In this document: positions 1 to 8,764 of the stretch, piece after piece
Position numbering within the stretch: the first letter of the stretch is position 1
Layout of the letters: each line of letters begins with the position of its first letter
Position numbers and translations under genes: made by a program
The notes under the pieces: model-generated
Databases searched by the model: none
Told to the model about the DNA's origin: nothing
The model's input: the letters and a program-made list of their open reading frames with translations, nothing else
Assembly: GCF_028206795.1 (NCBI RefSeq)
Contig: NZ_JAQLFJ010000002.1
Coordinates: forward strand, 124,001 to 188,000
Origin: Collinsella aerofaciens
GTDB taxonomy: Bacteria; Actinomycetota; Coriobacteriia; Coriobacteriales; Coriobacteriaceae
Direction: 5' to 3'
DNA: 64,000 bases

Positions 1-29
1 CACAATCTTCATTTCCATCCCTCTCAAGC

Positions 30-66
30 AAAACGCCCCATTTGAGAAAGCTGCTCAAATGGGGCG
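30..66 (-). terminator. Rho-independent terminator after ftsH
   Basis: A perfect 13-bp inverted repeat (34-46 with 54-66) with a 7-base loop is followed, on the minus strand, by TTTT. It lies about 30 bases past the ftsH stop codon and fits an intrinsic terminator for ftsH. Confidence 0.85.
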
Positions 67-93
67 TCGGCGTTTACTGGCTCGACCGCGGCT

Positions 94-2001
94 TTACTGT
101 TGCTTGGGCATCAGCGGATTCTCGCGCGTGAGGAGGTTCATGAACTCCTCACCCGTGATGGTCTCCTTCTTGTACAGATAACGAGCCAGCTCATGGAGCT
201 TGAACTTGTTCTCCTTGAGGATCTGCAGGGCGCGATCGTGCGCGTCCTCGATCAGCTTGGCGACAATCGCGTCCACACGCTCGGCCGTACCGGGGGCGCA
301 GGTGAGCGACGTGTCCTGGTTAAGGTACGCATTCTGAACGGTACCGAGCGCCATCATGCCAAACTCGTCGGACATACCAAAGCGCGTCACCATGTTGCGG
401 GCGAGCTTGGTGGCCTGTTCGATATCGTTGGCGGCACCGGTCGTCATCTCGCCAAAGATGAGTTCCTCGGCCGCACGGCCGCCGCAGTAGACGGCAAGCT
501 TGTCCAAGACCTCCTGACGTGTCGTCAGGAAGCGCTCGTCCTCCTCGACCTGCATGGTATAGCCAAGAGCACCGCTCGTGCGCGGCACGATGGTGATCTT
601 GGTAACCGGCGCGGAACCCTTTTGGCGGGCAGCGACGATGGCATGACCGATCTCGTGGTAGGAAACGACCTGCTTCTCATGGTCGGAAAGCACCGTGGAC
701 TTACGCTGTTGGCCGGCAATGACGACCTCCACCGACTCCTCAAAGTCATCCTGGGTTGCACGCTTGCGACCCTCGCGAACGGCGCGCAGGGCGCCCTCGT
801 TGATGATATTGGCCAGGTCGGCGCCCGAGGCACCGGGCGTGGCGCGGGCAATCGCGGTCAGATCGATCGGCGGCTCGGTCTTCACACTCTTGGCGTGAAG
901 CTCGAGGATGTTCTTACGACCGGTCAGATCGGGCAACTCGACGGGAATGCGGCGGTCAAAACGACCGGGGCGCAGCAGCGCCGGATCGAGACTGTCGGGG
1001 CGGTTGGTTGCGGCAAGGACAACGATACCCTTGTGGTTATCGAAGCCATCCATCTCGGTCAGCAACTGATTGAGCGTCTGCTCGCGCTCGTCGTTGCCGC
1101 TAAAGCCGCCGCCATCACGCTTCTTACCGATGGTATCGATCTCATCGATAAAGACGATACACGGGGCCTTTTCCTTGGCCTGCTTAAACAGGTCACGAAC
1201 CTTTGCAGCGCCGCGACCAACAAACATCTCAACGAACTCAGAGCCCGAAATACTAAAGAACGGAACACCGGCCTCGCCGGCAACAGCCTTGGCAAGCAGG
1301 GTCTTACCGGTACCCGGAGGGCCAACAAGGAGAGCACCGCGCGGCAGCTTGGCGCCGATCTCCTCGTAGCGCTGCGGCTTCTCCAGAAAGTCGACGACCT
1401 CCTTGAGAGACTCCTTGGCCTCTTCCTGGCCGGCGACGTCCTTAAAGGTCACGCCCACGTCCTTGGAGGCGATCACGCGCGCGCCGGACTTACCCAGTCC
1501 GCCGCCGCCAAAACCGCCGCCGCCAAAGTTCATCGACGGGCCGTCATCGCCCATGGCCTTCTTCATGCGGCGGTTGAGCCACCAACCGATGAGGAAGAAA
1601 ATCGCCATGGGAAGAATGAGTGTGAGCAGGTAGTAGGTCATCAAACCCGAGTTTTTATCGGGAACGACCGACTCCAGCGAAGCGCCAGACTCAAGCACGC
1701 GATCGGTAAAGCCCGCATCGTTCGGCACACCGGTCGTCTTATAGGCGATGTTCTCGTCCTCGCCCTTCTTGGTGTAATAAATTGAGTAATCGTCCGTGTT
1801 GTACTCGACCTTGTCGACACTCTTCTTATCGAGCGCTTTGACAAACGTCGAATAATCGGTCTTCGTAATCTGCTGCGTGTGACCGATGTTGGGGAACAGA
1901 ACGGTCGAGAGCACGAGGTAGACGACGAAGGCGATGAGCACGTAGAGGATCATATTCCGTCTACGTTTGTTGTCATCCATCTCCATCTGCTTGAACTCCA
2001 T
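94..2001 (-). CDS. ftsH: ATP-dependent zinc metalloprotease FtsH
   Basis: Membrane-bound AAA+ protease that degrades misassembled membrane proteins and short-lived regulators. The 635-residue protein has a first membrane helix at about residues 17-36, an extracytoplasmic segment and a second helix at about 122-142. A Gly-rich linker leads into the AAA domain, with Walker A GPPGTGKT near residue 227 and Walker B FIDEID. The zinc-protease motif HEIGH lies near residue 450. Length and domain order match the bacterial family. The first ATG has only a weak ribosome site (CCCCAG), and in-frame ATGs follow at codons 6 and 8, so the exact start could be a few codons later. It stands alone, with a terminator downstream and a remnant gene on the opposite strand upstream. 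Confidence 0.97.
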   Translation of the reverse strand: MEFKQMEMDDNKRRRNMILYVLIAFVVYLVLSTVLFPNIGHTQQITKTDYSTFVKALDKKSVDKVEYNTDDYSIYYTKKGEDENIAYKTTGVPNDAGFTDRVLESGASLESVVPDKNSGLMTYYLLTLILPMAIFFLIGWWLNRRMKKAMGDDGPSMNFGGGGFGGGGLGKSGARVIASKDVGVTFKDVAGQEEAKESLKEVVDFLEKPQRYEEIGAKLPRGALLVGPPGTGKTLLAKAVAGEAGVPFFSISGSEFVEMFVGRGAAKVRDLFKQAKEKAPCIVFIDEIDTIGKKRDGGGFSGNDEREQTLNQLLTEMDGFDNHKGIVVLAATNRPDSLDPALLRPGRFDRRIPVELPDLTGRKNILELHAKSVKTEPPIDLTAIARATPGASGADLANIINEGALRAVREGRKRATQDDFEESVEVVIAGQQRKSTVLSDHEKQVVSYHEIGHAIVAARQKGSAPVTKITIVPRTSGALGYTMQVEEDERFLTTRQEVLDKLAVYCGGRAAEELIFGEMTTGAANDIEQATKLARNMVTRFGMSDEFGMMALGTVQNAYLNQDTSLTCAPGTAERVDAIVAKLIEDAHDRALQILKENKFKLHELARYLYKKETITGEEFMNLLTRENPLMPKQQ

Positions 2002-2078
2002 CTACTGGGGTTGATAATGTTTTCTAGAATACCCAACCCGGACGGCGATAAACCGACGCAGGGCACGAAAGGACAGAG

Positions 2079-2275
2079 ATGGCATCACTGGAAGTCGGCA
2101 AGGTTCAAATCTATACGGGCAACTGATCGCGATGAAACCCGACACCACAGAGCTCATACTGACCGGCCGCGGCCTGCTGCCCCTCGCGGACCTCGCCGAC
2201 CTGGTCACCGAAATGCGCCCCGTCAAACACTACTTCGACGAAGGCCTCCTGGCCCGCCAAGGCATCGAATACTAA
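2079..2275 (+). pseudogene. Remnant of corrinoid adenosyltransferase (BtuR/CobO type) with internal deletion
   Basis: The + strand carries both ends of a BtuR/CobO-type ATP:corrinoid adenosyltransferase but not its middle. From ATG 2079, behind AAAGGA, the reading is M-A-S-L-E-V-G-K-V-Q-I-Y-T-G-N and then a stop. This is the family's start up to the P-loop, which normally continues GKGKT. From about 2123 another frame reads on to TAA 2273-2275, containing TELILTGRG, LVTEMRPVKHYFD and the ending ARQGIEY, which is the family's C-terminus. The middle of a protein usually near 170-200 residues is gone and the two ends are in different frames, so the gene is dead. Family assignment rests on recognising both termini. 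No other cobalamin gene is nearby. Confidence 0.75.
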
Positions 2276-2360
2276 TTGATCCGAAGGGGACGGAGGAAAA
2301 CGGATCATCGACATCACGACGGAGAGCAATGATCCATTTTCTTCCGCCCCAAGGGATCAT
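2276..2360. repeat. Imperfect inverted repeat with GATCC ends
   Basis: Arms at about 2276-2308 and 2329-2360 are imperfect reverse complements sharing GGATCAT ends and a GGGG/CGGA/GAAAA core, with a loop of about 20 bases. It sits between the stop codons of the converging corrinoid-transferase remnant and the MATE gene. It could act as a two-way terminator or be a dispersed intergenic palindromic element; no long T-run is present on either side. Confidence 0.6.
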
Positions 2361-3709
2361 TAGGCGGTGGCGCGGCCTAGCCAGTTGCCGCTGTGATGGT
2401 AGACGGTGAACATCATGGCGGTGATTACCCAGGTTACGGGGTAAACCAGCAGCAGGTGCTCAAGCGACGGATCGAAGGGCATGATCGCAAACACCCAGAT
2501 CACCCTCAAGACAACGGTGCCAAAGATGGTGAGCATCATAGGCTGCAGACTCACGCCGGCGCCGCGAATGGAGCCCGACGCGTTCTCGATAATCGAGAAG
2601 ATCGCGTAGAACGGCGCGATGAAATGAAGAATCGTCGTGGTGTACGCCGAAATCGAAGCATCGTCGACAAACAGACGCGACAACGGACCCGAGAACACCA
2701 GCAGCACGGCAGACAGGCCACCAATGAGCATAAACGACAGCACGAGCGACGTATGGTAGCCCTTGCGCATGCGCTCGTAGTTGCGCGCGCCAAAGTTCTG
2801 TGCCGAGAACGTGGTGATCGACACGCCGAGCGCCTCGGTAACCATCCAGATAATGCCATCCAGGCGCCCAGATAGACCCCAGGCAGTCGTGACATCGGCG
2901 CCAAACGAATTAACCGACACCTGGATCAACACGTTCGAGATCGAATAGGCAGCCGATTGAAAACCGAGTGGCAGTCCACACGAGATCATACTCTTGCAAA
3001 TACCGCGATCGATGCCGAGCCTAGACAGCGAAAGACGCCATGCACCCGGAGCGCGCATCATGCGCAACACGATCATCGTTGCATTGGAGCAAATGGTCAG
3101 CGCCACTGCGATGCCACAGCCCAGCGCCTCCATATGCAACACAGCGACAAAGATGATATCCAGCACCACGTTAACCAGGCAGCCAGAGGCAATGATCACG
3201 GCGGGCCCGCGTGTGTCGCCCACGGCACGCAGCAGTGCGGTTCCCATATTAAGCAGCAGTGCCGCAACCATCGCGGCAAAATAACAGCGTGCATAGGCCA
3301 CGCCCTCGGCCAATAGTTCATGCGGCGTGTTCATAAGCACCAGCATGGGCTCAACGAACACTATGCCAAGAATCGAGAAAACGATACCGCCCACCAGCGC
3401 AAGCGTCATGGCCGTATGGACCGAACGGCTCAGACGCTCATCATCGTGCTGGCCAAAAAACTGACCCGTGATAACGGCACAACCAGCGCCAACGCCAACG
3501 CAAAAGCCAATGCAGAGCTCGGTGAGGACCATCGTGGCTTGAATGCCGCCCAGCGCGAGCTTGCCGCCAAACTGACCGACAATATAGGTACCGATAAGCG
3601 TGTAGGCCTGCTGAAAAAACGAACTAAAAAAGATGGGAACGCACAGCGAAAGCAGCTGCTGCCAAATAACACCCTGCGTTACATCGATAGCCGTAGATTT
3701 CTTAGCCAC
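2360..3709 (-). CDS. MATE family multidrug/Na+ efflux transporter
   Basis: Integral membrane antiporter of the MatE family, exporting drugs or metabolites using a Na+ or H+ gradient. About 449 residues with some 12 hydrophobic segments in two similar halves, each opening with the family's pattern (PIFFSSFFQQAYTLIGTYIVG in the first half; QSAAYSISNVLIQVSVNSFG in the second). I chose the GTG start (VAKKSTAIDV) because a GGGGAGGG ribosome site lies just upstream. A TTG 11 codons further up (3742) would extend the frame to 460 residues but has no such site. It is monocistronic and converges with the dead corrinoid-transferase gene. The substrate cannot be told from sequence. Confidence 0.9.
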   Translation of the reverse strand: MAKKSTAIDVTQGVIWQQLLSLCVPIFFSSFFQQAYTLIGTYIVGQFGGKLALGGIQATMVLTELCIGFCVGVGAGCAVITGQFFGQHDDERLSRSVHTAMTLALVGGIVFSILGIVFVEPMLVLMNTPHELLAEGVAYARCYFAAMVAALLLNMGTALLRAVGDTRGPAVIIASGCLVNVVLDIIFVAVLHMEALGCGIAVALTICSNATMIVLRMMRAPGAWRLSLSRLGIDRGICKSMISCGLPLGFQSAAYSISNVLIQVSVNSFGADVTTAWGLSGRLDGIIWMVTEALGVSITTFSAQNFGARNYERMRKGYHTSLVLSFMLIGGLSAVLLVFSGPLSRLFVDDASISAYTTTILHFIAPFYAIFSIIENASGSIRGAGVSLQPMMLTIFGTVVLRVIWVFAIMPFDPSLEHLLLVYPVTWVITAMMFTVYHHSGNWLGRATA

Positions 3710-3834
3710 ACGCCCTCCCCACACGCATACGTCAAACAACAAAACAGCAATTTAAAACCAAAGCCAAAACCAGCTTAGCACCGACTGGCGGCGACCGAAA
3801 CACCCCGAATTAGAGCGCGGTGCGAAATATCTGC

Positions 3835-4749
3835 CTAGTGATACAAACCCGGCTGGTAGTGATACTCATTGCTCACGTGCGGGCACAGCTGCCAAAAGGC
3901 GACGGCGCTCGCCGCGGCCACGTTGAGCGAATCGACCCCGTGCGCCATCGGAATGCGCACGGCGCGGTCACAGCCCTCAATGGTCTTGGCTCCCAGGCCG
4001 GCACCCTCGGTACCCATAAAGATCGCCAGGCGATCAATCTCCTGCAGCACTGGATCGTCCAACGACACCGAATCATCCGTCAACGCCATGGCGGAACACG
4101 AAAAGCCGGCATCGTGCAGCGCCGCCAGCCCATCATGCGGCCATACGCGCGCCTCACTGCCAATACGCGTCCACGGCACCTGAAACACGGTGCCCATGCT
4201 CACGCGGGCCGAGCGACGATACAGCGGGTCACAGCACGTAGGACTCACCAAAATGCCATCGACGTTCAGCGCAGCCGCCGAGCGGAAAATCGCGCCGACG
4301 TTGGTGTGGTCGACAATGCCCTCGAGCACGCACGCGCGCACCGGGCGCTCCCCCGCCGCCTCGACGACGCCGCCCAAGAACTCATCAACCGGAATCTGAC
4401 GCGGGCGACGGAACGCCGCGAGCGCACCACGCGTCACGTTAAAGCCCGTCAACTGCTCCATGAGCTCCATGGAGGCCACGAACACAGGAACAGGACCCGC
4501 GCCCTCGCGCACAACCAGGCGCTCGAACAGCGGCATCATCTGATCGAGCCAGCGTTCGCCCAACAGAAAGCTCACCGGCTCGTATCCGGCGCGCACGGCA
4601 CGCTCGATGACCTTAGCGCTCTCCGCAATAAAGATGCCCTTTTGCGGCTCCAACACGCAGCGTAGTTCGCGCTCGGTCAGTCGCACATAGGCATCGAGCC
4701 GCTCGTCCTCGAGCGAATCGATTCGCAGCACCTCAACGGCATCAGTCAT
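3835..4749 (-). CDS. SpoU/TrmH-family RNA 2'-O-methyltransferase
   Basis: SAM-dependent methyltransferase of the SPOUT superfamily, expected to 2'-O-methylate rRNA or tRNA. The 304-residue protein has an N-terminal substrate-binding part and a C-terminal knotted domain with all three SpoU motifs: NVGAIFRSAAAL near residue 155, IFMGTEGAGL near 240 and IPMAHGVDSLNVAAA near 265. The Asn-Arg and Glu residues typical of the active site are present. The family has many paralogues (TrmH, RlmB, TsnR-like), so the exact target nucleotide is not inferred. It starts at ATG 4749 and lies between the MATE gene and the folA terminator region, apparently as a single gene. Confidence 0.92.
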   Translation of the reverse strand: MTDAVEVLRIDSLEDERLDAYVRLTERELRCVLEPQKGIFIAESAKVIERAVRAGYEPVSFLLGERWLDQMMPLFERLVVREGAGPVPVFVASMELMEQLTGFNVTRGALAAFRRPRQIPVDEFLGGVVEAAGERPVRACVLEGIVDHTNVGAIFRSAAALNVDGILVSPTCCDPLYRRSARVSMGTVFQVPWTRIGSEARVWPHDGLAALHDAGFSCSAMALTDDSVSLDDPVLQEIDRLAIFMGTEGAGLGAKTIEGCDRAVRIPMAHGVDSLNVAAASAVAFWQLCPHVSNEYHYQPGLYH

Positions 4750-4795
4750 AGCAGCCTGCCCGCACCTTTCTTTACAGCAGATCTATACCAAACGA

Positions 4796-4814
4796 GGCGA
4801 CGCTAAGCGCCGCC
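4796..4814 (-). terminator. Short hairpin after folA
   Basis: An 8-bp stem with one mismatch (GGCGACGC / GCGCCGCC, loop TAA) lies 45 bases past the folA stop. There is no good T-run on the minus strand (only CGTTTGG), so it is a weak terminator candidate. Confidence 0.35.
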
Positions 4815-4858
4815 CCGTGCATTCAAATAACCCGATGATACCGTTCACGCCAGACGAT

Positions 4859-5386
4859 TTACGCCTCAACGCGACGATACGTCACGAACTCATAATCGAG
4901 ACCCTCGTCACCCTCGCCCGCGGCAATCGTGGCAACACCGCCACGCCTCGCAATCTCCCACGCGGGATCGGCATCCAGATCGGGAAAGTACGTATCCACG
5001 TCATGCACGCAATGGTTATGCGTAACCTCGGCCTCGACGCAATACGGCAAGAACTGTCGATACACCTCGCCGCCGCCGATCACCCACGCAACGGGTTCAT
5101 CGGCTACCGCGACGAGCGCTTCGTCAACGCCATGCACCACGTCGACGCCCTCGGCAGCAAAGCTCTCGTCGCGGGTGAGCACGATATTACGGCGATTCTT
5201 GAGAGGACGCCCGCCGGGAAAACTCAACAGCGTCTTGCGCCCCATAATGACCGGGCAACCCTTGGTGCATGCCACAAAATGACGCATGTCGGCACGGTTG
5301 GACACGACCATGTCGCCCTCGCACCCAATACCCCAGTCATCGCACACGGCGACAATGGCAGAAAGCTTACACGTCATGCGCGTCAC
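4859..5386 (-). CDS. folA: Dihydrofolate reductase
   Basis: NADPH-dependent reduction of dihydrofolate to tetrahydrofolate. 175 residues, close to the family norm of about 160-180. It shows the N-terminal AIVAVCDDWGIG pattern, the active-site acidic region, the cofactor-binding VIMGRKTLLSFP and the WVIGGGEVYRQFLP motif. The gene begins immediately after the thyA stop codon (no gap), so it is almost certainly translated with thyA. The pairing is functional: thymidylate synthase makes the dihydrofolate that this enzyme recycles. Confidence 0.97.
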   Translation of the reverse strand: MTRMTCKLSAIVAVCDDWGIGCEGDMVVSNRADMRHFVACTKGCPVIMGRKTLLSFPGGRPLKNRRNIVLTRDESFAAEGVDVVHGVDEALVAVADEPVAWVIGGGEVYRQFLPYCVEAEVTHNHCVHDVDTYFPDLDADPAWEIARRGGVATIAAGEGDEGLDYEFVTYRRVEA

Positions 5387-6235
5387 CTACACCGCGATGG
5401 GAATGTTCTTGACCTGCGGGCCGTGCTCGTAGCCCTCCACGATCAGGTCGTCGGTCGTAAACGCATAGAAATCGTGCACATCGGGGTTCAGCGTTACCTT
5501 AGGCGCCGCAAACTGCGGGCGCTCGATAAGCTCACGGACGATATTGACATGACGGTCGTAAATGTGGGCATCGGCAATCACATGCAGCAGCTCACCGGGG
5601 ATCATATCGACCGACTGCGCGACCATCATCAGCAAGATGGCGTACTGACAAACGTTCCAGTTGTTCGCGGCCAAAATGTCCTGGCTGCGCTGGTTGAGAA
5701 TCATGTTGAGTGTGGGCTTATCGTCCTGCGGGCGCTGCGTGACGTTATAGGTCACGCTGTAGGCGCACGGATACAGGTGCATCTCGGACAGGTCGCTAAA
5801 CACATAGGTGTTCGTCATAATGCGGCGGCTGTACGGCGTGTGCTTAAGATCGTACAGCACGCGGTCCATCTGGTCGAAATCGCCCTCGGCATAATGGCTC
5901 TTCTGGCCAATTTGGTACCCGTAGGCCTTGCCGATGGAGCCGGTCTCGTCGGCCCACTCGTCCCAAATATGGCTGTTGAGATCATGGACGTTATTAGACT
6001 TCTTTTGATAGATCCACAGGATCTCGTCCATGGCGGACTTGAGCGCCGTACGACGCAGCGTAAGCGCGGGGAACTCCTCGCGCAGATCGTAGCGCGCCGT
6101 GACGCCAAAGTTTTTAATGGTATAGGCAGGGGTGCCATCCTCCCACACCGGACGGACCTTTTGGCCCTCGGTGGTGGTGCCATGGTCCAGAATATCGCGG
6201 CACATGGTTACAAACTGTTGATCAGCCTTGCTCAT
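5387..6235 (-). CDS. thyA: Thymidylate synthase (ThyA)
   Basis: Converts dUMP to dTMP using methylene-tetrahydrofolate. 282 residues with the folate/dUMP-binding regions, the catalytic cysteine in LYPCAYSVTYNV, NQRSQDILAANNWNVCQYA (dUMP recognition) and HIYDRHVN near the end. I start it at ATG 6235 (MSKADQQFV), preceded by GGAGGGTCA. Open frame continues upstream but has no homology and overlaps the divergent regulator. It is first gene of a thyA-folA pair and is divergent from the DUF134 gene across 166 bases. The family usually reads near 265-315 residues. Confidence 0.97.
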   Translation of the reverse strand: MSKADQQFVTMCRDILDHGTTTEGQKVRPVWEDGTPAYTIKNFGVTARYDLREEFPALTLRRTALKSAMDEILWIYQKKSNNVHDLNSHIWDEWADETGSIGKAYGYQIGQKSHYAEGDFDQMDRVLYDLKHTPYSRRIMTNTYVFSDLSEMHLYPCAYSVTYNVTQRPQDDKPTLNMILNQRSQDILAANNWNVCQYAILLMMVAQSVDMIPGELLHVIADAHIYDRHVNIVRELIERPQFAAPKVTLNPDVHDFYAFTTDDLIVEGYEHGPQVKNIPIAV

Positions 6236-6320
6236 TGACCCTCCTGTCAGTCGCCTACAAGCGAGATTCATTGTAGCCCAGGCGCACGCAGCCCCACAGC
6301 CCAAACATAAGCCCTCATTT

Positions 6321-6389
6321 TCTGACATATGCCAGAAATTCATTGCGCAAATCTGAACGTTCGCTATTCTATTGTTGACATATGTCAGA
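6321..6389 (+). promoter_or_regulatory. Paired palindromic operator upstream of the DUF134/NifX gene
   Basis: Two near-identical palindromes are seen: TCTGACATATGCCAGA (6321-6336) and TTGACATATGTCAGA (6375-6389). They share the core TGACATATGYCA, and their centres are 53 bp apart, about five helical turns. The second ends right before the AAGGAG ribosome site of the DUF134 gene, and a possible -10 TATTCT (6365-6370) lies between them. The arrangement suggests autoregulation by the downstream helix-turn-helix protein; this is inference. Confidence 0.65.
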
Positions 6390-6401
6390 TAAGGAGTGCA
6401 C

Positions 6402-7166
6402 ATGGCAGGAAGACGCGAGAAACTGCGCCGCGTCGGGATCATCCCCGAATATCGCGGTTTTACCCCCGATGGCCTGGCGAGCGGCGATGCCATCGATATG
6501 ACAGTCGACGAGCTCGAAGTGCTGCGCCTGTGCGACTTGGAAGGCCTTAACCAAGAGGCAGTCGCCCAGCACATGGGCATTGCCCGCGCCACGGTGGCGG
6601 CAATCTGCAGCCGCGCGCATCGCAAGGTGGCAAACGCGCTGGTCAATGGACGGGCGATCGTCATCGAAGGCGGCAACATCGCGTACTCCCCCATCACCAC
6701 GACAACGGCCGCATGGCCAGCAAAGGAGGTCGACACCGTGAGGGTGGCAACGACGTACGACAACAGCAACATCTTTATGCACTTTGGCCGCAGCGAACAG
6801 TTCAAGATCTACGACATCCAGGATGGCAAGGTGCTCAACGAGCAGGTCGTGGGCACCGGCGGCACTGGTCACGGTGCATTGGCGGGTCTGCTTGCCAACA
6901 GTGGCGTTGACACGCTCATCTGCGGCGGTATCGGCGGCGGCGCCATCAACGCACTTACCCAGGCCGGCATCACGGTCTATGCAGGCGCCCAGGGCAGCTG
7001 CGACGCCTGCGTCGAGGCACTCATTGCCGGCACGCTCGCACAGACCGGCGAGGCCACGTGCGGCTGCCACGGCCATGACCACGAGCACACCCATGAGCAC
7101 GGCGAATCCTGCGGTTGCCACGGCCATCACGAGAACGAGGGCCACGAGGGCTGTGGCTGCCACTAG
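6402..7166 (+). CDS. DUF134 helix-turn-helix protein fused to NifX/NifB-type cofactor-binding domain with His-rich tail
   Basis: A 254-residue fusion. Residues 1 to about 95 are a DUF134-type DNA-binding domain: start AGRREKLRRVG, then a DELEVLRLCDLEGLNQEAVA helix-turn-helix resembling sigma region 4. Residues about 108-210 match the dinitrogenase iron-molybdenum cofactor domain (NifX/NifB family), with FGRSEQF and LICGGIGGGAINAL. The last 35 residues are rich in His and Cys (CGCHGHDHEHTHEH and CGCH motifs) and look metal-binding. ATG 6402 is chosen because AAGGAG ends 5 bases upstream. Such proteins are poorly understood; a metal or Fe-S responsive regulator is a reasonable inference. No nitrogenase genes are nearby, so a role in nitrogen fixation is unlikely. 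Confidence 0.88.
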   Translation: MAGRREKLRRVGIIPEYRGFTPDGLASGDAIDMTVDELEVLRLCDLEGLNQEAVAQHMGIARATVAAICSRAHRKVANALVNGRAIVIEGGNIAYSPITTTTAAWPAKEVDTVRVATTYDNSNIFMHFGRSEQFKIYDIQDGKVLNEQVVGTGGTGHGALAGLLANSGVDTLICGGIGGGAINALTQAGITVYAGAQGSCDACVEALIAGTLAQTGEATCGCHGHDHEHTHEHGESCGCHGHHENEGHEGCGCH

Positions 7167-7221
7167 CGGCAAATGCTCTGGCGCCAAGACGTGCCATTCG
7201 CGCAACAAACCACACAACGGT

Positions 7222-7255
7222 GAAGGCCGCCTGGAGTACCATCCAGGCGGCCTTC
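7222..7255. terminator. Strong hairpin between converging genes
   Basis: A perfect 14-bp stem (7222-7235 with 7242-7255) with a 6-base loop lies between the stop of the DUF134 gene and the stop of ffh. Neither side has a T-run, so termination would be weak or factor-assisted, but position and strength fit a shared two-way terminator. Confidence 0.6.
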
Positions 7256-7278
7256 GCCATACACGACTCAACCAGTCG

Positions 7279-8754
7279 TTACTTCTTATTGCGCATCTGC
7301 GCTTCCATCTGGCGCAGCAGATCCATATCAGACTTGGGGCCGCCCGTTCCCAAGCCGCCCAGGCCGCCCAGCCCCATGGCATCCAGGCCGGGAATATTGG
7401 GCATGCGCATCTTCTTGCCCTTCTTACCCTTTTTGCCCTTCTTGCCACCAGCCTGTGCCTGATTGGCCATCGTGCGCATGCGGCCCATCATCTTATTCAT
7501 CTCGCCCCACTGCTTCATAAGGCTATTGACCTCGGTGGGGGTCACGCCGGCGCCCTTGGCAATGCGGGCACGGCGCTGGCCGTTGATGATGGAGGGGCGA
7601 AGGCGCTCCTCCTTGGTCATCGACATGATGATGGCCTCGTTCTTATCGAAGATACCTTCGTCCAGGTTGCCACCCATCTGGTTAAGCGCACGCTGGCCAC
7701 CGGGGAGCATGCCCAGAATGCCCTTCATGCCGCCCATCTTCTTGACGGCCTTCATCTGGTCGAGCATGTCGTTCATGGTGAAGCCCTCGCGAAGCATGCG
7801 CTCGGCGGCCTCGAGCTGCTCTGCGTCAGCCGCCTCTTGGGCCTTCTCGATGATGCCGACAACATCGCCCATGCCCAAGATTCGCTTGGCCATACGATCG
7901 GGATAGAACGGCTCCAGCGAATCGGGTTTCTCGCCCATGCTCACGAACTTGATAGGCTTGCCGGTCACCTGGCGCACGGAAAGCGCGCCGCCGCCACGGG
8001 CGTCGCCGTCGAGCTTGGAGATGATCACGCCGTCAAAGTCGGTGCGCTCGGCGAAGGTCGAGACGACGTTGACGATATCCTGGCCGGTCATGGCATCGAC
8101 GACCATCAGCACCTGATCAGGCTTGACGGCCTTCTTGATGTCCACGGCCTCCTGCATCATCTGCTCGTCGATCTGCAAACGACCGGCGGTATCGACGATG
8201 ACCACGTCACGCAGGTGGTCAACGGCCTCCTGGATGGCGCCCTTGGCGATGTCAACCGGGTGCTCGCCATCGCCACGGAAGACCGGCACGCCGATCTCTC
8301 CGCCAAGCGTGGCCAGCTGGTCGGCAGCGGCGGGACGGTAGACGTCGCACGCGGCGAGCAGCGGCGAGCGGCCCTGCTTCTTGAGCAGGTAGGCCAGCTT
8401 TACGGCCGCCGTGGTCTTACCGGAGCCCTGCAGGCCCACGAGCATGATGACATTGGGAATGCGGTTACTAAAGACGAGCTTGCTCTCTGTGGAGCCGAGC
8501 ATCTCGGTGAGCTCGTCGAGCACGATCTTGACGACGTTTTGCGCTGGCGACAGCGACTCCATGACCTCGGCGGTCATGCAGCGCTCCTTGGTCTTGGCGA
8601 CGAACTCCTTGACGACCTTGAAGTTGACGTCGGCCTCGAGCAGCGCCATGCGAATGTCGCGCATAGCCGAGGTGATATCGGCCTCGGTCAGCTTGCCCTT
8701 ACCGCGCAGGCGGTCAAATGTGTCGTTGAGGCGATCGCTCAGGGAATCAAACAC
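7279..8754 (-). CDS. ffh: Signal recognition particle GTPase Ffh (SRP54)
   Basis: Binds signal sequences and 4.5S RNA and docks with FtsY to deliver nascent membrane proteins. 491 residues. The N domain is followed by the G domain with P-loop GLQGSGKTTAAVKLA near residue 107, VDTAGRLQID and SKLDGDARGGGALS. The Met-rich M domain occupies about 310-445 (MGDVVG, MLDQMKAVKKMGGMKGILGMLPG), and the Gly/Lys/Met-rich tail includes GGKKGKKGKKGKK. It starts 10 bases after the ftsY stop codon, so receptor and particle GTPase are made from one message with smc. Confidence 0.97.
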   Translation of the reverse strand: MFDSLSDRLNDTFDRLRGKGKLTEADITSAMRDIRMALLEADVNFKVVKEFVAKTKERCMTAEVMESLSPAQNVVKIVLDELTEMLGSTESKLVFSNRIPNVIMLVGLQGSGKTTAAVKLAYLLKKQGRSPLLAACDVYRPAAADQLATLGGEIGVPVFRGDGEHPVDIAKGAIQEAVDHLRDVVIVDTAGRLQIDEQMMQEAVDIKKAVKPDQVLMVVDAMTGQDIVNVVSTFAERTDFDGVIISKLDGDARGGGALSVRQVTGKPIKFVSMGEKPDSLEPFYPDRMAKRILGMGDVVGIIEKAQEAADAEQLEAAERMLREGFTMNDMLDQMKAVKKMGGMKGILGMLPGGQRALNQMGGNLDEGIFDKNEAIIMSMTKEERLRPSIINGQRRARIAKGAGVTPTEVNSLMKQWGEMNKMMGRMRTMANQAQAGGKKGKKGKKGKKMRMPNIPGLDAMGLGGLGGLGTGGPKSDMDLLRQMEAQMRNKK

Positions 8755-8764
8755 TAGTCACTCC

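Noticed and set aside
4817..6238. Long + strand open frames opposite folA/thyA, and likewise opposite most housekeeping genes and the tape measure (for example 34516-37224 and 49288-52023)
   Set aside because: They mirror well-identified minus-strand genes, have no ribosome sites or domain logic, and long antisense frames are common in GC-rich coding DNA.
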